Shown here piece after piece: positions 9,602 through 20,715 of a stretch of DNA of 64,000 nucleotides. The notes below the pieces were generated by a model that saw only the letters and a program-made list of their open reading frames with translations, ran no database searches and was not told the origin of the DNA. The first letter of the stretch is position 1; every line of letters starts with the position of its first letter. Both the position numbers and the translations under genes were made by a program. This DNA comes from Primula veris (Eukaryota; Streptophyta; Magnoliopsida; Ericales; Primulaceae), in the NCBI GenBank assembly GCA_963682055.1, contig OY821745.1, positions 25,293,342 to 25,357,341 of the forward strand. The letters run 5' to 3'.

Positions 9602-12293
9602 ATGTTTGAGCGTGATAAAAAACTTCCGTCGATGAAGGAATCTAATTGGAGTTGGCTACCTTGTGATGTGGTGATTGAAGTGTTGTTACGCTTAAACATA
9701 TGTGATCGTGCAAGTTTCGCATCCACGTGCAGGAGTTGGAAAAATGAAGGCTCTTCTATGTTTCTATGGCAATCGTTAGATCTCCAACTATATAAATTCA
9801 ATTCTGCAACAGCCTTCTCACTCGCATCTCTTTGTTCAAATCTTCAAAAGCTTCGAGTCAAGGGAAATGATGTTAGTGACTCGATAATTAATCTTGAAGC
9901 CACTTGTTTAAGGGAATTAACAGTTTCCGGGAGCAAGAATATTGGAGTTTGTGTCTCCTCAATCGCAGGTCGACATCCATATCTTGAGAACCTTGAAATT
10001 TCTTCGGATGATAAAGTGACGCTAGTAACCAGTGACGAAATTGAAGTCATGGCTCTTTGTTGCTCTAACCTCAGAAAAGTTAAGCTCTCGTATGTTAATG
10101 CCATAATGGGAGACGCCATTGATGCTTTGTCTCTTAATTGCTGTAATTTGTCAGAAATTGGGTTCACAGGATGCTACAAGATTGATGAGGTGGCATTGGG
10201 AAAGTTTTCTTCCCTTAGGTTCCTGTCCGTTGCTAGAACTTATGATATCAATTGGAATTTGGTTTGTGAACATTGGCCTACGTTTCCCAATTTGATAGGA
10301 TTAGATCTTTCTGGAACTAATGTCAATTTTGAAGCTATTTCGAGACTTCTATCATCATCGAGTTTTTTTAAAAGTCTTGTGTGCTCTTCAATGCCCAAAG
10401 TTAGTCCTTCAAGAAAATGCCAACGACAAGAAATATGCTAAATATTTGGCCAAGAATTCCGATCTTTGCCTCTGGTTTCGTATTGTAATCCCCTGTGATG
10501 ATCGGAATCATCATACAGTAAAATATAAGGACGAGGAAGAAATCGCGAGGTGGCTTGAAAATGTTACCTCACACGCTTTAATTTGTGAAGTCTCCCAAAC
10601 TAATTCAATGTTTCCAAGTAACTTTTGGACAGACCATTTCGGACTGTTGGTCCTCCGTCTAATGTTGAGCCCACAAAAAGATGTTCAAGAAAAGATAGTA
10701 CTTGCAAATTCGAAAATCACAGTCTTCGGGGATGAAGCTGTAGTACCCCAGTATGGTGACAGAGCACTTTGTTTTCTTTTGGATCTCGCTAAATCACAGC
10801 ATAATGTTCTTCAGTTAGAAGCAATTAAGGTTTGATATCTTTTTAATGTATGAGGAATTGAGGATTGTATTTATAAAATCTTTCCGAACATTTTCTACTG
10901 ATATCTTTATTCTTCTGAAATAATTTTCGGATGATATTTAGTTAATACAACTTTTTGTCATGTTGAGATTCTAATTCTACTGAACTGCCTAACAAGTTCA
11001 CAAGATGTTCATCTCTTCATTCGTTGAATTTTTTCTCTTCTTATCACGTTGTAAGGAGCTGTAGAAACAAACTTCACGTAACAAAGAAAAATCAAGTTTA
11101 CCCTTTCCCCTCTCCAATTAATTCCTCATTTTATACCGCTACTGATTTTTAAATTTTCTTTCCTTTTGGACGCCCAGGCCATTTTAAATTTTTGTAGATA
11201 TCCCTCTACATGGAAATGTGTTTTGAACCGCAGAGGAATTTCCATTTTCATGAATTTGCTTAGGTCGGGTATTAGGCCAGTGGCTGAAGAGATTGCCATA
11301 GGACTACTTGTGCTAGCAACTGAAAGAAAAAACGAGGTATGATCATTGTTCTCTAGTTTTATCAGTCACTTAATCTTAAAACCATATACTCTATATGTAA
11401 CAGAATCTCATTTACAGGATGCCATTTTTTAGGCTGGGTGTATAGAAGCTCTAGTTGTTATAATTTCCGGAAGATTTAAATTCGGAGAACTGGTTCTGGT
11501 ATGAATAGATGCTCATATTTAATGTTCTACTTAATAACTTCTATATAACCTTTTTACATTTTTCATGGAAAACTGATTGTTTACTGTTTTCCGTGTGTGT
11601 GCATGATTATTTTTTAGGAAAAGGTGATCAGATCTCTGGCACGTCTAGCACTTGATCAAAAGTGTGAAAGAAAAGTAGCTCGTGCAGGTAGTTTACAAGC
11701 TCTCATGAAGCTGGGTCTTGAATCCAATAACTGTGAATTGCTAGACCAGGTGCATAAAATTTATCAATATTCAGCTCTGCAATTTATGGCGTATTTTGAA
11801 TAAAGATACAGGATTAAAATATTGTTAACCTCGTCCATCTCAATTTTGTTGCAAATTCCCATTTCTTTTGATCACTCAGTTTTTTACACCTCTAGAAGCT
11901 AAACTGATTCTAAATTTCACCAGGGCGAATCTGGAATGTTCCTCATTAGTTATTGTACCAAATTTGAAAATAACTTAGGATTAGGTTATTCTGATTTCGG
12001 ATTATCTTTTTTTTTTCTAATTAAAGTGGGTTAGGGTCCACTGCTGAATTTTTCATTGATCAAGGTCTGGCCAAAACAGCCTTATTGCAAAACTAAAGAT
12101 CCAAAACATAGAAATATGAAAATAATATACGAAAAGTAACATCATATAAAGGAGAAAATGTGAGTCACGAAGTCGCCTTCTCTTTTAAAGACATCATCCC
12201 ACCGTCTTTAATTCTCTTAACCAAAAACCAATTCGCAAACATCAGAAATTACTTGTATAGATACTTGTATAGCTCTTAAGATAAAGCCTTAAC

Positions 12294-12648
12294 TGTTGGG
12301 GTCGATCAGGCGAATCAATGAAAGACAGAAATACTTGAACTCAAAACCGAGCACACACACACTTTGATAACGGAGTTCACCCAAATTGGCTACGTCTCCG
12401 GGCCGCTACACGTGGCACTTAATATATATATAGAGGATTACAAACGTAATATAGCTAAACACAAAGCTATGGTTCTCTCGCAAATAGAACTCTCTCTTTA
12501 TAATATAGAGGTGTTTTGTGTAGGTGTAATTAAAATACAAGATATTGGGGCATATAAATAGGACCCTTAGTGGGTCATATTACAATCCCAAGTGATGTGG
12601 GATAATTAGAAAGCATGACCAAATCTCATTTGGCTCCACAACTCAACA
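12294..12648 (-). repeat. 3' LTR of the young copia element
   Basis: 355 bp, read TGTTGAGT...CCCAACA on the minus strand. On the plus strand it begins TGTTGGGGTCGATCAGG and ends CAACTCAACA. Confidence 0.95.
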
Positions 12649-12659
12649 ATCTCCCACTT
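12649..12659 (-). other. Polypurine tract of the young copia element
   Basis: On the minus strand AAAGTGGGAGAT immediately precedes the 3' LTR, the position and composition of a plus-strand primer. Confidence 0.8.
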
Positions 12660-12825
12660 TGAGTCAAATGTCGAGTGCTTCAAAAGAAATTCACTTATCC
12701 CCGATCACCGAACTCACTGTGCTCCACCGAGCAGAATGCTCCTATCGGTATCCATGTATAGTAATTGATACTCTGCCGTCATCGGCGAGTTACTTATTCT
12801 TCCAGTGTAGCGGCGACCCTGAGCC

Positions 12826-15800
12826 TCAAGCTCGGAGTCCTACTGAGGTTGCACACAGCCTCAGTTTGTCGATTGTAACAGTCTTCGTTAGCATATCGGC
12901 GGGGTTCTTAGCGCCCTCAATCTTTTCTAGCGCGAAGATTCCATCTTCCAGAACAGCCCGGATAAAGTGGTAACGAATCTGTATGTGCTTTGTGCGTGAA
13001 TGGAATACAGGATTCTTAGCTAGTTGAACTGCACTTTGACTATCACAGTGCAGAACTCCCTTGTCGGTTTTCTGACCGAGCTCCTTCAAGAAACCTTGCA
13101 ACCAAATCATCTCTTTGCTTGCTTCCGTCACCGCGACGTACTCAGCCTCTGTGGTCGACAATGCAACAATCTTTTGCAACTTAGATGTCCAACTCACAGC
13201 AGTACCACCGAAGGTACAAACACATCCCGTTGTGCTCTTTCGGCTGTCCAGATCACCGGCCATGTCAGCATCCACATAGCCGTGCAGGCCTTCCGAGGTC
13301 TTTCGGAAACATAATGTCAAACTCACGGTACCCGAGAGATATCTCAATATCCACTTTACAGCTTCCCAATGGTGCTTTCCTGGGTTACTCATGTAACGAC
13401 TGACAACTCCCACTGCATGGGCAATGTCCGGTCTTGTACACACCATAGCGTACATCAAGCTACCAATTGCTGAAGCGTAGGGTATGTTCGACATACGATC
13501 CTTTCCTTCCTCGTCTGAGGGTGATTGTTCCTTCGACAAGCTAAAGTGTGGCTAGCGGTGAGCCTACAGCTTTGACATCACTCATGCTAAATCGTGCCAA
13601 CACTTTCTTCACATACTCGGCTTGCGACAGAAACAAAGACCCATCCCTTCCTCGGGAAATCCTCATACCGAGGATCTGATTTACGGCACCCAAATCTTTC
13701 ATCTCGAACTGTTTCGCCAACTGTTGCTTCACCTTGTTAATCTCAACAAGGCTCGACCCGGCGAGCAACATCTCATCTACGTACAACAGTAGTATGACAT
13801 ACGAAGAGTTCGCAAATCTCTTCACGAAACAGTAGTGATCACTATCACTTCTTTCGAACCCGGTATCTACCATGAAACTGTCAAACTTCTTATACCACTG
13901 CCGTGGTGCTTGTTTTAACCCGTACAAGCTCTTCCTCAGTTTGCAGACCAGTTTCTCTTTTTCCTTTTCGGCAAACCCTTCAGGTTGGAGCATGTAAATT
14001 TCTTCATCGAGATCTCCATGGAGAAAGGCAGTTTTCACATCTAACTGCTCGAGATGAAGATTCGCATTTACAACAATGCTCAACAATAGCCGAATAGTCG
14101 TCATCTTTACGACTGGTGAAAAGATCTCGGTGTAGTCAATTCCTACCTTTTGCTGGAACCCTTTGACTACTAGGCGTGCCTTATAGCGTTTCGTGCCATC
14201 TTGTTCCTCCTTTAGACGGAACACCCATTTGTTGCTCAGTGCCCTTTTCCCCTTGGGCAGTTCGGCTAACTGCCAAGTCACATTCTTCTCGAGCGACTTC
14301 ATCTCATCCTTCATCGCGAGCTCCCACTTGCTCGAGTCTTTCAGCTCCAGAGCTTCTTCTCTACTTTTGGGCTCTCCTACATCACTGAGCAATATGTAAT
14401 GCAGGGAAGGAGAGTATCGGGCAGGAGGTCTCCTCTCGCGATGACCTCAGCCCAATTCAGGTCGGGGAGTCTGGGACAGCTCCTCGGCCTCTTCAGCATC
14501 TGCTGGTCGGTTGTTGAGCACCACTGGCTCATCTTCAGTGTCATTTTCCGAGTCCAATCTTGAAAACGCATTCATGTCGAACATACCACTTTCCTCGGAC
14601 GGGAGCGCTTGTTCTTCCACATTTTGTCGATCTTTGAACAAACTGCTTTCGTTGAAGATGACATCCTTACTGCGAATGATCCTCTTTGTTTGACCATCCC
14701 AAAAGCGATATCCAAACTCAGCTCCACCGTACCCCACAAAGTAACACACTTTGGATTTTGAGTCAAGCTTGGTACGATCATTTATGTCGACATGGATATA
14801 TGACAGACAACCGAACACTCGCAAGTGTTCATAAGAGATAGGCTTTCCTACCCACTCTTCCTCGGGAATTCTCCTTTCTAGGGGCACTGAGGGTCCGCGG
14901 TTAATGAGATAAACCGCCGTGCTTACTGCATGTGCCCACAAGGCTTTGGGCAACCCACTTTGCAGTCTCATACTCCTAGCACGCTCATTGATTGTTCGGT
15001 TCATTCGCTCGGCCACGCCATTCTGCTGTGGCGTTCTTCGGATGGTCTTCTCCATTCGAATGCCTCTCTGAGCACAGAACTCTACGAACTTCGCATCAAT
15101 GTACTCTCCGCCGTTGTCGGACCTCAAACACTTGAGTTTATTCCCGGTCTCTAGTTCGACCATGGCCTTCCATTCTTGGAATTTCTTAAACACCTCAGAC
15201 TTGTGTTTCAAGAAGTAGACCCATGTTTTCCTCGTCGAATCATCGATGAAGGTCACATAGTATTGAGCTCCTCCCAGTGAGGTTACTGGAGATGGTCCCC
15301 ATACATCTGAGTGGACCAGTGCTAGCTTCTCCTCCTTGGGAGCTTTTCCACCTTTCCGGAAGCTTACTTTCTTCTGCTTCCCGAAGATGCAACCTTCGCA
15401 CATGTCGAGGTTGACAGACTTCAAGCCTGGAAGTTTGCTATCCTTCGCTAACACCTTCATCCCCTTCTCACTCATGTGACCCAACCGTCGATGCCACAGT
15501 TTCGAGCAGTCTTGCAACACAGCTGCCACCACTGTACACTCCTCATCGGTCGTCATGTACAACGTACCGACCTTGCTCCCTCGGGCTATTACCATAGCTC
15601 CTCGTGAAACTTTCCAAGCTCCACAGCTGAACGAAATGGAGTGCCTTTCGGCATCGAGTTGACCTACTGAGATCAGATTCTTGGTCAACCTAGGAACATG
15701 CCTCACTTTCGTTAGCTTCCATACCGACCCGTTTGGAATGCGAATCTTCACATCGCCCATTCCAACAACCTCCAACGCTTCTCCGTCGGCTAGATACACT

Positions 15801-16762
15801 TTACCGAAATTACCCGCAGTGTAATTTTTGAATAAATCCTTCTGAGCGGTCGTGTGAAATGATGCCCCAGAGTCTAGAATCCACGAATCTATGTCCCTCT
15901 GTACGGCAAGCATTAAACAGTCATCCGAATCCTCGTCGCTCGCAATATTAGCCCCGTGATCACGGCCGGTACTCTTCTTCGGCTGCTTGCACTCATGACT
16001 GAAGTGCCCCATACCCTGGCAGTTATAGCATCGAAGATTCTTCTTACTTCGATCGCTATCTTTGCCTCCTCGGCTAAGCCCTCTTCTACCTCGGGATTGC
16101 GAACGTCCTCTAACGTCCCATACCCTGGCCTTACCCCGGTCTCTTGAACCCATGTTCAAGGCTGCTCCATCATTTGAGCAATCACCCATATCCAATCTCC
16201 TGAGTTCATCAGCGAGTATTTGATCTCGGATGCCGTTGTAAGTCAGTTTCTCCTTTCCAATTGAGTTGCTCACAGCAGCTCACATGAATTCCCAACTGTT
16301 CGGTAGAGATGCTAGCAGTATAAGGGCTCTCACTTCGTCTTCAAAAGTTATCTCCACCGCATCCAACTAATTTACGGTGTTGATGAACTTGTTCACGTGA
16401 CTCGCGACAGGTGTCCCCTCAGCCATGCGTAGGTTGAACAACTTACGCATGAGATGTACCTTGTTGTTCGCGGATGGTTTTTCATACATGTCGGTGAGGA
16501 CCTTCATCATCCCCATCGTCGTCGTCTCTCTTGCGACGTTATGTGCGACACTCCTAGATAGTGTTAGGCGGATCACTCCCAACACTTGACGGTCGAAGAG
16601 TTTCCACGCCTCCTCGGTGGTCGTGGTCGGCCTTTCCTCCAGGAGAAGTGGCTGATGCATCTTCCTCCCATAAAGGTAGTCCTTTATTTGCATTCTCCAG
16701 AATGCGAAGTCCTTCCCGTCGAACTTCTCGATCCCGTGTGCGGTTCTGTCTTCTTTCGCCAT
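12826..16762 (-). pseudogene. Copia gag-pol polyprotein with lesions
   Basis: It starts at 16762 (MAKEDRTAHGIEKFDGKDF). Gag is interrupted by TAG near 16367 and TGA near 16282. The long middle ORF holds the zinc knuckle CYNCQGMGHFSHEC, protease WILDSGASFH, integrase zinc region (LWHRRLGHMSEKG, CEGCIFGKQ) and core (VHSDVWGP, FIDDSTRKTWVYF, RSDNGGEYIDAKF, TPQQNGVAERMN). It ends at a TGA at 14447. RT follows (KARLVVKGFQQKVGIDYTE) with the catalytic motif read as YVDE instead of YVDD near 13780. A frameshift near 13545 precedes RNase H (DADMAGDLDSRKSTTG, STTEAEYVAVTEASKE, YHFIRAVLEDG). Otherwise the protein is collinear with full-length plant copia polyproteins. Confidence 0.95.
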
Positions 16763-16770
16763 CGATCTTC

Positions 16771-16785
16771 CGAGCTCTGATACCA
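16771..16785 (-). other. Primer binding site, initiator-Met tRNA
   Basis: On the minus strand, just inside the 5' LTR, GTGGTATCAGAGCTC contains TGGTATCAGAGC, the exact complement of the 3' end of plant initiator-Met tRNA. Confidence 0.92.
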
Positions 16786-16787
16786 CT

Positions 16788-17142
16788 TGTTGGGGTCGAT
16801 CAGGCGAATCAATGAAAGACAGAAATACTTGAACTCAAAACCGAGCACACACACACTTTGATAACGGAGTTCACCCAAATTGGCTACGTCTCCGGGCCGC
16901 TACACGTGGCACTTAATATATATATAGAGGATTACAAACGTAATATAGCTAAACACAAAGCTATGGTTCTCTCACAAATAGAACTCTCTCTTTATAATAT
17001 AGAGGTGTTTTGTGTAGGTGTAATTAAAATACAAGATATTGGGGCATATAAATAGGACCCTTAGTGGGTCATATTACAATTCCAAGTGATGTGGGATAAT
17101 TAGAAAACATGGCCAAATCTCATTTGGCTCCACAACTCAACA
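16788..17142 (-). repeat. 5' LTR of the young copia element
   Basis: 355 bp, four substitutions from the other LTR (all transitions, at about positions 16974, 17082, 17106 and 17111). Confidence 0.95.
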
Positions 17143-17879
17143 TTAACCACTTTTCGTCATTCATCAGAAACACCCTTCCACTTTTCGTCACTCACCAATC
17201 TTACTTAAATCCGATATCATTGTTTACGACAAGGACTCCCAAACATGATCTGTTGCCTTTGATCTTGCTTATGATTAGTATTAACTTAGTGGTGGTCTGA
17301 TTTCATCTGCTTTAGTTAACTAGTTTCTTGTTGGTTACTCTTGGCTTATCTAAATATGGAGGTTTTTTCAATGATAATTATCAATCTTTCAATTATCTAA
17401 ACTTAATCATAATGTATACCCCGCAAGATCACCCGCAGGGGGCGTTTTTTGCCACCCGTTGACCGACAAACAGTATATTATTACCTTTAAATTCTTATCT
17501 TCTTTGTCTATTATTGAAAATAACAAAACCCTAGTCCTAGCATCCACGCCAATTTCTTTCGTTGTTTAGTGTAATACTGCATTGCCTTTGGTTTTTTGTA
17601 CAATTAAGCATTGGTCCACTTAGTTTTTCAGATCGATCAATTTGGGGTCCCCAGGAATTGGTTGTATTGCATTCCATTTGTTGCTTCACCTTAGCTATGA
17701 TATACCATTTGTCTTTGGCTGGTTAGTGATGTGTATTAAAACCTTTTGAATGTGTTTTTTTTGGTACAAAACCATTTGAATGTATGAGATCAAGGTTTTA
17801 AGATCAACCATTGTGTTTGTCTACATATATTTGGGGTGATTTGATCAGTGTCTTGTTGGTTACTCTTTGGCTCATAAAT

Positions 17880-18212
17880 ACAAGGAGGACTAATTTACAA
17901 GAGCTATCAAGTTGATTTCGAATCGGATAACATAACGTTAATGCAATGTTGCAAAGGACATACGAACGAAGTTCCATGGGAAATTGAATCTTTTGTTACA
18001 GATATGCGGATACTTGCTTACGGTAATAATTGGAGTTTTTGCTGGAGGCCGAGATCGACAAATGTCCCGGCAAATTAATTAGCGAATCATGCTAGAATAG
18101 CTTCTGATAATTCATGTTATTTTGTTATACCTGACCATTTTTTATCCTTATTGTGTAATGACTTAATTTAATAAAAGTATAACTTTTATTTTCAAAAAAA
18201 AAAAAAAAAAAA
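17880..18212 (+). mobile_element. 5'-truncated LINE 3' end with poly(A)
   Basis: One frame reads FESDNITLMQCCKGHTNEVP, then WEIESFVTDMRI and SFCWRPRSTNVPAN, a stop where tryptophan or similar would stand, then LANHARIASDNS. This is the end of the plant RNase H-like domain (RVT_3) found at the C-terminus of plant LINE ORF2. A short 3' UTR and an uninterrupted A run (18194-18212) follow. The 5' limit is uncertain and no target duplication could be found. It lies in the same intron as the young copia element. Confidence 0.75.
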
Positions 18213-18530
18213 GGTACCAAATCTGACTTGGCTTCCATTGACGATAATGTTATCATTCAAATGGAAAAAGATGAAAATCATAGTTTTCTGCAAAGAGGGT
18301 TTTCATTTATATGATTTAAGTTTAAAATTTGGCAAAAATCAATTAAATAAATGTCTTTAATAAAACCATCGTATTGAATGAAATCAAAGGAAAAATAACA
18401 TTTTACTTTACATCTCGCAACCCATGAGAAAAGACAAAATCTTTAATGTGCAAATATTTAAAAGCAAATTAAAAAAATCCCCAATTTATAAACTATATTT
18501 TATCTTCTCAAAAAAAAAAATTGAAACAAA

Positions 18531-18533
<3 letters not shown>

Positions 18534-18580
<47 letters not shown>
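18534..18580. repeat. Run of 47 cytosines
   Basis: Unbroken C from 18534 to 18580, in otherwise AT-rich DNA. It would form G-quadruplexes on the minus strand and i-motifs on the plus strand. Its true length is doubtful because such runs are hard to sequence and assemble. Confidence 0.9.
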
Positions 18581-18582
<2 letters not shown>

Positions 18583-20715
18583 TTCCGTCTTTACCATTTC
18601 TCTGCCTCCCCGAACAAGTTGGAAAATTTCAATTATGATTGTTTTCATGTTGAATACACAGATAGCATAAAGTCTCTTTGAAGGAATTAAGAGGAGGGAG
18701 GTTTCTAGTGCTTTATGGAAATTGTCAGTCTCAAAGGAAAATAGGTAGGTTTAATTCCTGTAAAGGGTTTTTGCTTTTTTTGTGAAGGAGTCTTGACTAA
18801 GTTTCCATTTATAGTTCAAAGCATTCGCGCAATTAAATGAACTTTTCTTTTCTAGAATGGAACGATTATGCATGTTTTCTGAAGAATTACTTAATCTCTT
18901 GTTTCATAAACATTAGAAAATAGAGAAACATGACCACTGGATTGTCATACCAAGGTGTACTAAGTTTATGTTTCTGTGATAGTAGTTCAGAACTGGATTG
19001 TCATACTTGTCCTTTTTTATTAGGGTTATGTTTCTTGTTTACCCACTTATTGCATATATTTTCTTTCTTACTAGTATTGATATTGGACAACAAGCAGGAG
19101 ATGTATTACTCATAAGGCTTACGGACTCAAATGATGCAGTAAGAACTGAATTTACCTGCTGTAAATTAAATATAGTGCAGCTTGTTAGTTTTATAGTATG
19201 TTGTATAACTCACCCATGAATAGATGAAACATTGACTTGCCTAGCCTTGATTCTGTGAAGAACACTAGGAGAAGTCTAAATCTACAAGTGACGAAAATCT
19301 AAATCTCCACTTGACTATTAAAATGCTCTTAAGTGCTTAAAAATCTAGTGTTTTGTTAGAGCTATAATTGACCCGCATTGATGAAATATCGATAAGCATG
19401 AGATTTATGTATGAGTTCCTCTCCATCCTGTCTTGAGACTTTTTGGTGGGATTGTATGGACTCTTACAAGTTTAACTTTCCTTACAGTGATATCTTTTTT
19501 TAGGCTTAGATCGTAATGATAATTATCTCTAACACCCAGCTTTTGAATACGTGTTTGGAAATTGCTCATAAAAACAACTATTCCCATCATTTTGTTAAGC
19601 GAATAACTTTTAAAAATGGTTGTTGGAAACACCGGTGTTTGGGGAAGAAAACTGATAATTTTTATTTTTTAAAGAATTTGAACAAACAAGAAAATGGGCA
19701 TGCAATGGGAGTGTGAGTGGCTGAGTACCTTCAAAAGTGTTTATCTGAATAAGAATAAAGTGAAACAAAACCAGATTTAAAATTTTACCTCCGCCAAGTT
19801 TAAAAGGTAAATCAACAAAAAATGCAAATTAAAGCTTTGACTAAATGAAGTCTACATCCTGCTTTTAGTTGAGAACAAAATATCATAAATAGGCTACAAA
19901 AACTCTTCGGAAAATTATAGCATTTCCCTTACTGTAGTGGCCTTGACTGAACTGTTGATATATTCTTTTTGTTTACAGATAGTCCAGATGAATGCTGTTG
20001 GAGCCCTTGGTAATTTTTTCTTTTATAAGTGCATTGATACTAACATAGAGAGAGGTGTGATTTCAACTCTTAATCTGGGTCGCCCCAGATTTTTGGAGAA
20101 CCTGGAAAAATTATGCATTATTGGAAAAATCTGGGGTCACTTCAATATGACTGAATGATTCAATGTTATTCATATTTATTTAATAAATCTAATTTATGGT
20201 TCATACGATTTAAGAAGATCAACTAAAGTTCGAGTTCTATGATTTTACGCATACTTCTTACAGAACGGATGACAGATATTTTTAGGAAGATTAAGTAGGC
20301 ACAAAATTGAGACGAACAGGCACACAACATGAAGCTATAGAAATGGCTTTGAACCAAATCAAGGATTTTATATTCTCGAAGTGTGATCCGAAAAAAACCC
20401 TCGGTTGCTGATTCTGCATCTAGTGCACTTCCAGACTTGCTTAATATAGCTGAATCACTATACATCCCAGATGTCAGATGTACTTGTTATAGGTACTCTC
20501 TAATTGAATATATTACACTCACACATTGCCAATTAACTACTCAGCTATTTTAAACGACTGGCTTTAAGATTTCTCATTTCACAAATCTTTTTTTCTCAAT
20601 CACCTAAACTCGCTTTACAATTCCAACCATCACTAAATTGGCATCTCCTCTAGCTTTCACCTCAAATGCAAAACACTAAAGTGCATACATATATTGGACA
20701 CGTTTGTAATTCGCC

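Larger units (their letters stand above)
12294..17142 (-). mobile_element. Young Ty1/copia retrotransposon, coding-dead
   Basis: Two 355-bp LTRs are flanked by a perfect TTAAC duplication (12289-12293 and 17143-17147). The LTRs differ at only four positions, about 1.1%, so the insertion is recent. On the minus strand the order is LTR, initiator-Met primer site, gag, pol, polypurine tract, LTR. It lies antisense in an intron of the ARABIDILLO-like pseudogene. Base composition of the coding part is clearly less AT-rich than its surroundings, as expected for a recent arrival. It has stops, one frameshift and an altered RT catalytic motif, so it must have moved with help from another copy or decayed quickly. 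Confidence 0.96.
9602..20492 (+). pseudogene. ARABIDILLO-like F-box/LRR/armadillo gene, broken
   Basis: Exon 1 (9602-10829) encodes an F-box (WLPCDVVIEVLLRL) and LRRs. A one-base slip in a run of seven T at about 10365 shifts the frame; beyond it the family text resumes (KVLCALQCPKL). Later exons keep splice sites and armadillo wording: 11234-11336 (RPVAEEIAIGLLVLA), 11433-11498 (AGCIEALVVIISG), 11618-11749 (RSLARLALDQKCERKVA), 19075-19138 (GQQAGDVLLIRLTDSNDA), 19979 to about 20070 (VQMNAVGALGNFF), and 20264-20492 (EAIEMALNQIKDFI, then PDLLNIAESLYIPDVRC after another shift at an A run). Exon 1 and exon 2 phases do not match, so an exon between them is lost. Several armadillo repeats between the last two exons are also missing, and stops follow 20264. 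One intron grew by a copia insertion and a LINE tail. ARABIDILLO proteins are nuclear and promote lateral root branching; this copy is very probably dead. Confidence 0.85.

Noticed and set aside
12364..12561. 65-aa ORF repeated at 16858-17055
   Set aside because: It is the LTR sequence itself, present twice because the element has two LTRs.
13024..13403. Plus-strand ORFs across 12659-16815
   Set aside because: They are shadows of the minus-strand copia polyprotein.
18424..18681. ORF encoding a polyproline stretch
   Set aside because: The prolines are only the translation of the 47-base C run; no family likeness.
20223..20465. Minus-strand 80-aa ORF
   Set aside because: The plus strand of the same DNA reads as the C-terminal part of the ARABIDILLO-like gene.
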